NCBI GenBank assembly: GCA_030751555.1
Contig: JASMFX010000079.1
Location: forward strand, 1 to 18,289
Source: Candidatus Woesearchaeota archaeon
GTDB lineage: Archaea; Nanoarchaeota; Nanoarchaeia; Woesearchaeales; CALCXY01
DNA: 18,289 nucleotides
Direction of reading: 5' to 3'
The notes under the pieces were generated by a model, which saw only the letters and a program-made list of their open reading frames with translations, was not told where the DNA came from and ran no database searches. Every line of letters begins with the position of its first letter. The first letter of the stretch is position 1. The translations under genes and the position numbers were made by a program. This document shows positions 14,054-18,289 of this stretch, piece after piece.

Positions 14054-15805
14054 ATGAAATATCATGATTTAGTTCAGGTATATGTGGAACTGGAAGCTAC
14101 GAGTAAACGGCTGGGAAAGACGCATATTATTGCTGAGTTTCTCAAAACTGTTCGGGAGGAGGACTTGGAGGTTATTGTATTGTTGTTGCAGGGAAGGGTT
14201 TTTCAGTCCTATGATGAGAGGAAGATTGGGGTTGCTGCAAGGTTGGTTTTGAAGGCGATTGCAAGTGGCTCTGGAGAGAGTGCTGCTAATGTGGAGACTA
14301 AATGGAAGAGTTTGGGAGATTTGGGAGAGGTTGGCAAGGCTTTGCTTAGCAAAAAAAAGCAGGCAACGCTCTTTAGCCAGGAATTGACTGTAAAGAAGGT
14401 ATTTACTAATCTTACTAAGTTGGCTAGCCTTGAAGGGATTGGGACTGTAAAGCATAAGACTGCTCTTATTGCTGAGCTATTGACTTCAGCGAAACCTGAT
14501 GAGGCAAAGTTTATTATTCGGACTGTTTTGGAAGAGATGAGGGTGGGAGTTGCTGATGGAACCTTGAGGGATGCTGTAACATGGGCTTATTTTGGCAAAA
14601 AATTGGATCTCCAGTATGATGCTAAGGAGATGAGTATTGATCCTAAGGATCGGGAGCTCTACAATGAGTATTTGGGTTTGGTCCAGGGAGCCTTTGATGT
14701 CAGGAATAATTTTGGGGAAGTTGCTTGGATTGCTAAGAGCAAGGGTGAAAAGGGCCTGAAAGCTGTTGGGATTAAGGTTTTTATACCGATCAAGGTCATG
14801 CTGGGTCCTAAGGAGAAGGATGTGAAGAGTGCTCTTGAGAGAGTGGGGAAGCCTTGTCAAGTGGAATTTAAGTATGATGGTTTTCGGATTGAGGCGCATA
14901 AGGATAAAGGAAGGGTTGAGTTGTATACTCGGCGTTTAGAGAAGGTAACAAAGCAATTTCCAGAAGTGGTGGAGTATGTTTCGAATAATGTAAAAGGAGA
15001 GAGTTTTATTTTAGATGCTGAGGCAGTTGGCTTTGATGCAAAGTCAGGGAAGTATCTGCCTTTTCAGAATGTTTCTCAACGGATTAAGAGGAAGTATGAT
15101 ATTGAAAAGATCGCTGCAAAGATGCCTATTGAACTCAATGTTTTTGATATTCTCTATTACAATGGGGAGAATATGATTAATGTTGAGTTTAAATCGAGGA
15201 GAGCATTGCTGGAAAAGATAGTTAAGCCTGTTAGAAAGAAGATTAGGTTAACTGAGAGCATTGTTACTTCAAGTTCAGGAGAGATTGAGAAGTTCTACAA
15301 GAAGAGTTTGGAGGCTGGTGAGGAAGGCTTGATGTTAAAGAATTTAGGAGCGCCCTACAAGCCCGGTGCAAGGGTTGGGCATATGGTGAAGTTGAAGACT
15401 ACAATGGAAACTTTTGATCTAGCAATTGTTGGTGCAGAATGGGGTGAAGGCAAGAGATCTAAGTGGTTGAGTAGTTTTACAATTGCTTGTGTTGATGGTG
15501 GTGAGTTTTTAGAGATTGGTAAGGTTGGGACAGGGATAAAAGAGAAAGCTGAAGAGGGATTGAGTTTTGATGAATTGACTCGATTACTTAAGCCTTTGAT
15601 TATTTCTGAGAAAGGTCGTGAGGTTACTGTTAAGCCTAAAGTAGTTGTTGAGTTAAATTTTGAGGAGATCCAGAAGAGTCCTTCTTATGGGAGTGGTTAT
15701 GCTTTGAGGTTTCCTCGGGTTGTGCGTTTGCGTGAGGATAAACATGTTTCTGATGTTTCTACTTTAGATATGGTTGAAGATGCTTATGATGGGCAGAGGA
15801 AGTAA
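14054..15805 (+). CDS. lig: ATP-dependent DNA ligase
   Basis: Seals nicks in replication and repair. The 583-residue length is standard for archaeal replicative ligases. The N-terminal DNA-binding domain (about 1-200, with RTVLEEMRVGVADGTLRDAV typical of it) is followed by the adenylation domain. The AMP-accepting lysine is K273 in EFKYDGFR (motif I), motif III is ILDAEAVGF (319-327), motif IV is EEGLMLKN (423-430) and motif V is MVKLKT (444-449). The OB domain ends with a Pro-x-Val-Val-x-Leu-Arg-like PRVVRLREDK. All catalytic motifs are intact. Its stop is two bases from the first tRNA-derived repeat unit of the convergent tRNA-Arg cluster. Confidence 0.97.
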   Translation: MKYHDLVQVYVELEATSKRLGKTHIIAEFLKTVREEDLEVIVLLLQGRVFQSYDERKIGVAARLVLKAIASGSGESAANVETKWKSLGDLGEVGKALLSKKKQATLFSQELTVKKVFTNLTKLASLEGIGTVKHKTALIAELLTSAKPDEAKFIIRTVLEEMRVGVADGTLRDAVTWAYFGKKLDLQYDAKEMSIDPKDRELYNEYLGLVQGAFDVRNNFGEVAWIAKSKGEKGLKAVGIKVFIPIKVMLGPKEKDVKSALERVGKPCQVEFKYDGFRIEAHKDKGRVELYTRRLEKVTKQFPEVVEYVSNNVKGESFILDAEAVGFDAKSGKYLPFQNVSQRIKRKYDIEKIAAKMPIELNVFDILYYNGENMINVEFKSRRALLEKIVKPVRKKIRLTESIVTSSSGEIEKFYKKSLEAGEEGLMLKNLGAPYKPGARVGHMVKLKTTMETFDLAIVGAEWGEGKRSKWLSSFTIACVDGGEFLEIGKVGTGIKEKAEEGLSFDELTRLLKPLIISEKGREVTVKPKVVVELNFEEIQKSPSYGSGYALRFPRVVRLREDKHVSDVSTLDMVEDAYDGQRK

Positions 15806-15807
15806 AA

Positions 15808-15896
15808 CGCCCCTGCCGGAAATCGAAACCTGGCAAATTTTTAAGAAAAATTTGGTAAAAACACCGGAAGTATAAGGAGGCCTAAAGCCTCCTGAA
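15808..15896 (-). repeat. tRNA-3'-end-derived repeat unit 1
   Basis: Third and last unit downstream of tRNA-Arg. On the minus strand it begins with a hairpin (AGGAGGC with GCCTCCT), then TATACT, then a second hairpin with a 9-bp stem CAAATTTTT, and ends in a decayed T-arm plus CAGGGGCG, a copy of the tRNA acceptor 3' strand. The T-stem pairing is poor here, so it is the most degenerate unit. Its second hairpin stem is identical to that of unit 3. Confidence 0.6.
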
Positions 15897-16000
15897 CGCC
15901 CCTGCCGAGAACTAGAACTCAGGCTATCCTTTAAAAAAGGATAGGGCCCAAACACCGCGAGTATATTGAGGGGTCTCGAAAAAAACTCGACCCCTCATAA
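15897..16000 (-). repeat. tRNA-3'-end-derived repeat unit 2
   Basis: Middle unit. Minus strand order: 9-bp hairpin (TGAGGGGTC with GACCCCTCA), ATATACT, a second 9-bp hairpin (CTATCCTTT with AAAGGATAG), then a T-arm-like CTGAG/CTCGG stem and CAGGGGCG. Same layout as the neighbours, but the second hairpin has different bases, so the structure rather than the sequence is kept. Confidence 0.6.
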
Positions 16001-16101
16001 CGCCCCTGCGAAGAATTGAACTCCGGCAAATTTTTGCCGTTAAAAATTTGATAAAAAGCGAAGAGTATAGAGGGATCCTCACTACGCTCAGATCCCTCGA
16101 A
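16001..16101 (-). repeat. tRNA-3'-end-derived repeat unit 3
   Basis: First unit after tRNA-Arg. Minus strand order: 8-bp hairpin (16070-16077 with 16091-16098) whose loop contains TGAGCGTAGTGA, then TATACT, a 9-bp hairpin CAAATTTTT with loop AACGGC, then a complete T-arm (CGGAG, loop TTCAATT, CTTCG) and CAGGGGCG. It has no D-arm, anticodon arm or 5' acceptor strand, so it cannot be a whole tRNA. Confidence 0.65.
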
Positions 16102-16173
16102 CGCCCCTGCCGAGAATTGAACTCGGGTCATGAAGTCCGCAACCTCACGTACTATCCACTATACTACAGGGGC
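16102..16173 (-). tRNA. tRNA-Arg (anticodon GCG)
   Basis: A 72-nt intronless cloverleaf. The acceptor is GCCCCTG with CAGGGGC and discriminator G. The D-arm lies between TA and G26. The anticodon stem TGAGG/CTTCA (one G-U) holds the loop TTGCGGA, giving anticodon GCG for CGC and CGT codons. The T-arm is CCGAG, TTCAATT, CTCGG. CCA is not encoded. The acceptor stem is identical to that of tRNA-Asn at 17660-17787. A TATA box is centred about 29 bases upstream. Confidence 0.93.
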
Positions 16174-16198
16174 ATGCGATTTGATAATAAGAATGTAG

Positions 16199-16206
16199 TT
16201 ATAAAG
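16199..16206 (-). promoter_or_regulatory. TATA box of tRNA-Arg
   Basis: CTTTATAA on the minus strand, centred about 29 bases from the mature 5' end. It directly abuts the stop codon of the upstream surface protein gene. Confidence 0.6.
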
Positions 16207-17301
16207 TTAACTTACTTTTAGTTTGCAGCATTTGATGCGGTTTATATGGCCAAACGTTTGAGATGCGCCAGGATCATATATGCCCACTAAAACCTTGTTT
16301 GATGGGCATTGTGCTTTCCAAGTATCTCCTGCTCCGTGTGGGCCTCCTGCTTGGTTAAGGATCTCTTTTGAAGTGCATGCATTATAATCTACTGTAACTG
16401 AGAGGCCTTTTACAGGTGCATTTAGGTGGATTTCTTTTCCATCTAAGATAAGATCATGTTTTTCTGAAGCAGGAGCTGTGCTTGAAGAGGTTGCAGCGAT
16501 TTTTAACCATTGGCCTCTATCAGCAGATGGCCCAGATCTTATGTTTTTTGCATAGATGTAGCCAACATATTTATTATTATGGTAAAAGCGTTGTTGGGCA
16601 AAGTTATCTCCAGAGCCTTCAACACGAATAATTTCATTATCTTCTGATCCTCCTTTTAGATGCAATAGAGACTTAATTATTATTATTTTCCCATCTAAAA
16701 CCAAGTCATACTCAGTTCCTCCAGTAGGATGTTTAGCACCTATTTTGAATATTTTATCACCACCTGAGATGTGTTTAGCGTAAATATAGCCTACATAGTT
16801 TCCATCGTGATAAAATCTTTGTTGGGTGAAGTCTGGACCAGAGCCCTCCACACGAACAATTTCATTATCTCCTAATCCTCCTTTGACGTGGAGGGGGGCG
16901 AGTGGTTGAGGTACGTCGATGCCAATCTTAGCTTCTTTGTCGAAGTATATTTTTTTACCTGATTTACCGTCAAATTCTAGATGATCTGGGCTATTCTTGG
17001 CGTTTATCTTCCATTTAGGCCCTATATTCATACCCATTCCTGTGGTATGATCGGCATAGATCTCCACTATGTCATTGAGACTTTGAACTTTCATCCTTTG
17101 AAGTCCAGAACCGTAGACATGTAATGGCGTTCCTAGATCTGGACAAGTAGTTCCAATGCAGAAAGCTTCTGCAGTAATAGTAGCACCAGCAAAATCAATA
17201 TCATCTGCAAGATGGCCTTGATCCACTGTAGCAATAACTACAGCAGCAATGAGCATAAATAAGAGAGTGAAGAAACCGTATTTGTATAGCTCTTTTTTCA
17301 T
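16207..17301 (-). CDS. Predicted secreted or membrane-anchored repeat protein
   Basis: A 364-residue cell-surface candidate. Residues 1-8 are basic and 9-26 hydrophobic (FFTLLFMLIAAVVIATV), a signal or anchor. Two tandem repeats of about 70-78 residues follow at 136-205 and 212-289; both run PLHVKGG/LLHLKGG, D-N-E-I-V/I-R-V-E-G-S-G, QQRFYH, YVGYIYAK and end D-L-V/I-L-D-G-K. An earlier PLHVYGSG at 59-66 may be a worn third copy. The C-terminal part has four cysteines (309, 332, 358, 359) around CPSNKVLVGIYDP, which looks like a small disulfide-bonded domain. PLHV-type repeats occur in tail-fibre-like and adhesin-like beta proteins, so a role in contact with a host or partner cell is possible but inferred. 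A TATA box is centred 27 bases upstream. Confidence 0.82.
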   Translation of the reverse strand: MKKELYKYGFFTLLFMLIAAVVIATVDQGHLADDIDFAGATITAEAFCIGTTCPDLGTPLHVYGSGLQRMKVQSLNDIVEIYADHTTGMGMNIGPKWKINAKNSPDHLEFDGKSGKKIYFDKEAKIGIDVPQPLAPLHVKGGLGDNEIVRVEGSGPDFTQQRFYHDGNYVGYIYAKHISGGDKIFKIGAKHPTGGTEYDLVLDGKIIIIKSLLHLKGGSEDNEIIRVEGSGDNFAQQRFYHNNKYVGYIYAKNIRSGPSADRGQWLKIAATSSSTAPASEKHDLILDGKEIHLNAPVKGLSVTVDYNACTSKEILNQAGGPHGAGDTWKAQCPSNKVLVGIYDPGASQTFGHINRIKCCKLKVS

Positions 17302-17323
17302 TGTATAACTTTCAAGATTTTAG

Positions 17324-17333
17324 GCATATAAAG
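17324..17333 (-). promoter_or_regulatory. TATA box of the surface protein gene
   Basis: CTTTATATGC on the minus strand, centred about 27 bases before ATG 17301. Confidence 0.6.
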
Positions 17334-17375
17334 ATTACTATAAATGGGAGTGGTATAACAAAAAAAAGAAAAAAA

Positions 17376-17458
17376 TGGGTCTGCGCTAAGCAAATACGCT
17401 TAGAAGGTATCGGCCAATATTCGCTACGCTCATATTGACCTGCAAAAAAAGAAAAAAA
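17376..17458 (-). repeat. tRNA-3'-end-derived repeat unit after tRNA-Ile
   Basis: Minus strand order: T-run, a 9-bp hairpin (17412-17420 with 17432-17440, one G-U) with loop GAGCGTAGCGA, then a 6-bp hairpin CTAAGC/GCTTAG, then CGCAGACCCA followed by T7-C-T8 at 17360-17375. The tRNA-Ile 3' end CGCGGGCCCA is followed by T7-C-T7 (17444-17458). The unit therefore duplicates both the tRNA end and its terminator in worn form. Confidence 0.6.
17444..17458 (-). terminator. T-tract terminator after tRNA-Ile
   Basis: T7-C-T7 on the minus strand directly follows the discriminator base of tRNA-Ile. A nearly identical T7-C-T8 tract lies at 17360-17375 after the degenerate copy. Confidence 0.6.
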
Positions 17459-17564
17459 TGGGCCCGCGGAGATTCGAACTCCGGACCACTCGATTATCAG
17501 TCGAGCATTATAATTGCCCTTTCCCAACATCAGTTGGGGAGTAGCCAGACTAAACTACGGGCCC
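17459..17564 (-). tRNA. tRNA-Ile (anticodon GAT) with a D-arm intron
   Basis: The gene spans 106 nt. The acceptor is GGGCCCG with CGGGCCC and discriminator A. The anticodon stem CTCGA/TCGAG holds CTGATAA, anticodon GAT. The T-arm is CGGAG, TTCGAAT, CTCCG. The D-arm starts GTTTAGTCTGGCTA and is then interrupted by about 31 nt (17511-17541) that contain a hairpin CCCAAC/GTTGGG. Without them the tRNA would be 75 nt with a weak D-stem (GTTT with TAAT). The junction can slide by two bases, and I could not build a strict bulge-helix-bulge there, so the exact boundaries are open. The TATA box (17588-17597) lies about 29 bases upstream, inside a repeat unit. Confidence 0.85.
17511..17541 (-). other. 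Probable intron in tRNA-Ile, D-arm (about position 21/22)
   Basis: The 31 extra nt fall between the end of a normal D-loop (AGTCTGGCTA) and the bases TAATG that precede the anticodon stem. A six-pair hairpin with loop TGAT lies in the middle. No strict bulge-helix-bulge pairing was found in the three possible registers, so this may be a relaxed motif or two short introns. Confidence 0.5.
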
Positions 17565-17577
17565 ATGAATGAAAAAA

Positions 17578-17659
17578 CGCCCCTGAGCATATAAAAGATC
17601 AAGGATCTTTTAAAGCTCAGGTTCGTCCTCGGAATCTCGCATTCGCTCGATCCCTCTTA
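17578..17659 (-). repeat. tRNA-3'-end-derived repeat unit after tRNA-Asn
   Basis: Minus strand order: a hairpin GGGATC with GATTCC (one G-U) and loop GAGCGAATGCGA, then a long two-step hairpin: CCTGAGC pairs with GCTCAGG, and inside it AAAAGATC pairs with GATCTTTT. It ends GCTCAGGGGCG then T6, copying the last bases of tRNA-Asn (TGCTCAGGGGCG). The inner arm also holds the TATA box of tRNA-Ile, so the unit both ends one tRNA and starts the next. Confidence 0.6.
17588..17597 (-). promoter_or_regulatory. TATA box of tRNA-Ile, inside a repeat unit
   Basis: CTTTTATATG on the minus strand, centred 28-29 bases from the tRNA-Ile 5' end, the same spacing as for the other two tRNA genes. Confidence 0.55.
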
Positions 17660-17679
17660 CGCCCCTGAGCAGACTCGAA

Positions 17680-17702
17680 TTCAGCAACAGTTTATACTGT
17701 TT
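17680..17702 (-). other. tRNA-Asn intron 3 (T-arm, position 53/54), 23 nt
   Basis: RNA order: CAGC, bulge AGA, AACAG, loop TATAAA, CTGTT, GCTG, bulge AAT. CAGC pairs with GCTG as the four-pair central helix, and AACAG with CTGTT as the intron helix. Cutting after AG and after AA leaves T-stem AGCAG joined to loop TTCGAGT, as needed. Confidence 0.85.
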
Positions 17703-17718
17703 CTGCTGACCTTGTGGT

Positions 17719-17730
17719 AGCTGTAAGCTT
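17719..17730 (-). other. tRNA-Asn intron 2 (anticodon loop, position 37/38), 12 nt
   Basis: CTGT pairs with ACAG as the central helix next to the anticodon stem, with the 3' bulge CTA and a loop that starts TAA on the 5' side. This is a relaxed motif because the intron is too short for a third helix. Removal leaves the seven-base loop CTGTTAA. Confidence 0.8.
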
Positions 17731-17752
17731 TAACAGCCACACGCTCTACCTA

Positions 17753-17772
17753 TTGCTCCACGCAAGGCGTGT
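17753..17772 (-). other. tRNA-Asn intron 1 (D-loop, position 15/16), 20 nt
   Basis: RNA order: GCTT, bulge AGA, CACGC, loop CTT, GCGTG, GAGC, bulge AAT. The D-stem strand GCTT pairs with an intron-borne GAGC that imitates the true D-stem partner. Cutting after AG and AA yields D-loop AGTAGGTA. Confidence 0.85.
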
Positions 17773-17811
17773 CTAAGCTACAGGGGCATAGTAGTGAGGG
17801 TTAAAAAACGG

Positions 17812-17820
17812 TTTATAAAT
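17812..17820 (-). promoter_or_regulatory. TATA box of tRNA-Asn
   Basis: ATTTATAAA on the minus strand, centred 29 bases from the tRNA 5' end, in the gap after the Nudix gene. Confidence 0.6.
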
Positions 17821-17839
17821 CTTTTGCTAAAGAGGGGGA

Positions 17840-18280
17840 TTATTTCTTAATATAGAACTTGTTTTGCTTGTAGTTGTCAATAATCTCAGCACTAGGAAAG
17901 AATACTGGAGTGGGAAGGGCATCCAGATCAAACCATTGCCATTCTGTTATCTCATCTGGCTCCATTACTTTAGGATCTCCTTCAAATTGATCTGAGAAAA
18001 AACCAATAGTGACGAAATGAGCATGCTTGTTTTTGCTGTTATTAACACAGAGGACCTGCATGTCTGTGAGATTTATACCTGTCTCTTCCATGACTTCTCT
18101 TTTTGCGCCTTCTTCAAAGGATTCTCCAAATTCCAGCTTTCCGCCAGGCATGGTCCATGTACCTTCTCCTCTTAATTCAGAGTCTGCTTTTTCAGGATTA
18201 TTATGGCGTTTTCCAAGGAGCACTTTTTGGTCTTTTAGCATCATAACGCCAAAGCCTCCCCCTACTTTTTTTTCTGACAT
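17840..18280 (-). CDS. Nudix hydrolase
   Basis: A 146-residue enzyme of the MutT/Nudix fold, which removes the phosphate from nucleoside diphosphates linked to other groups. The Nudix box fits the consensus exactly: G47, E53, then R61, E62, E65, E66 and G68 in the order GX5EX7REUXEEXGU. WTMPGGKLEFGES and the preceding KVLLGKRHNN resemble MutT-type NTP or ADP-ribose hydrolases; the substrate cannot be told. The length is normal for a stand-alone domain. ATG 18280 is nine bases from the window edge, so its promoter is not seen. The tRNA-Asn promoter lies just after its stop. Confidence 0.93.
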   Translation of the reverse strand: MSEKKVGGGFGVMMLKDQKVLLGKRHNNPEKADSELRGEGTWTMPGGKLEFGESFEEGAKREVMEETGINLTDMQVLCVNNSKNKHAHFVTIGFFSDQFEGDPKVMEPDEITEWQWFDLDALPTPVFFPSAEIIDNYKQNKFYIKK

Positions 18281-18289
18281 TGGTTTTTT

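Larger units (their letters stand above)
17660..17787 (-). tRNA. tRNA-Asn (anticodon GTT) with three introns
   Basis: The 128-nt gene gives a normal 73-nt tRNA once three inserts are removed. Acceptor GCCCCTG/CAGGGGC, discriminator G (usual for Asn). Mature D-arm: GCTT, loop AGTAGGTA, GAGC. Anticodon arm: TGTGG, loop CTGTTAA, CCACA; anticodon GTT. Variable AGGTC; T-arm AGCAG, TTCGAGT, CTGCT. The inserts are 20 nt after position 15, 12 nt after 37 (the canonical site) and 23 nt after 53. The two unusual ones form a full bulge-helix-bulge with cuts after the second base of each 3-nt bulge, giving exactly the ends the cloverleaf requires. Without introns in the D-loop and T-arm, standard scans may miss this gene. 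No CCA is encoded. Confidence 0.9.

Noticed and set aside
15808..16101. The three units after tRNA-Arg as 3' halves of split tRNAs
   Set aside because: They hold only T-arm and acceptor strand, no anticodon half, and the T-arms decay along the array. No matching 5' halves with complementary leaders were seen. Duplication of the tRNA end is simpler.
15808..16109. Regular repeats as a CRISPR array
   Set aside because: The repeated part is a tRNA end with units of 89-104 bp that contain hairpins, not uniform repeats with unique spacers, and no cas genes are near.
15764..16131. Two short minus-strand open frames over the repeat units and tRNA-Arg
   Set aside because: They cover the end of the ligase gene, the tRNA-derived repeats and tRNA-Arg, and show no protein-like pattern.
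17312..17530. Open frame of 72 codons on the minus strand
   Set aside because: It runs through tRNA-Ile and its downstream repeat unit; the sequence is fully explained by those.

Overview
The window looks like chromosomal DNA from a small-genome archaeon, most likely of the DPANN group (Woesearchaeota/Pacearchaeota-like). That placement is inference from gene content and style. Archaeal signatures are a NusG-like Spt5 next to a Sec61-gamma/SecE subunit, two FtsZ paralogues, an ATP-dependent DNA ligase of archaeal type, an FKBP26-like prolyl isomerase, a double-domain Lrp-like regulator and tRNA genes with bulge-helix-bulge introns. The DNA is AT-rich, genes are tightly packed and often convergent. 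Most starts sit about 26-28 nt downstream of the centre of a TATA box, which implies mostly leaderless mRNAs; I used this spacing to correct several starts.

Layout. 1-834: tail of an unknown + gene, then the secE-spt5 pair on the minus strand. 940-2760: FKBP isomerase and FtsZ1. 2757-3269: helical orphan, overlapping the ftsZ1 stop. 3382-4485: cysteine desulfurase. 4501-5307: transaldolase. 5438-6598: an unrecognised protein. 6616-7449: PD-(D/E)XK nuclease with a probable Fe-S cluster. 7489-7718: a 212-bp MITE-like element with long terminal inverted repeats and a perfect 9-bp target duplication, sitting in a divergent promoter region. 7754-8326: metallo-beta-lactamase-fold hydrolase. 8327-8576: hairpin-rich non-coding DNA. 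8577-9647: FtsZ2. 9648-9946: regulatory region of ftsZ2 plus a candidate small RNA. 9947-12114: nitroreductase and B12-type radical SAM protein. 12229-13988: double Lrp-like regulator and TPR protein. 14054-15805: DNA ligase. 15806-17787: minus-strand tRNA region with tRNA-Arg(GCG), tRNA-Ile(GAT) and tRNA-Asn(GTT), interrupted by a secreted or anchored repeat protein. 17840-18280: Nudix hydrolase.

The most striking part is the tRNA region. tRNA-Asn(GTT) reads as a gene of 128 nt holding three introns (20, 12 and 23 nt) in the D-loop, anticodon loop and T-arm. Removing them gives an orthodox 73-nt tRNA, and the D and T introns share the same architecture and the same bulge sequences. tRNA-Ile carries about 31 extra nt in its D-arm. 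Each of the three tRNA genes is followed by one or more roughly 80-105 bp units, each ending in a degenerate copy of that tRNA's own 3' end and containing strong hairpins. The second highlight is the MITE-like element at 7498-7709. The third is the ftsZ2 upstream region, with a perfect 10-bp dyad and a candidate RNA whose two hairpins present the same CGCCAA loop.

Functionally, the genes cover transcription and translocation (Spt5, SecE), protein folding (FKBP), cell division (FtsZ1, FtsZ2), sulfur transfer (desulfurase), sugar-phosphate metabolism (transaldolase), DNA repair and ligation (nuclease, ligase), nucleotide clean-up (Nudix), a radical SAM enzyme divergent from a likely regulator, and one cell-surface protein.
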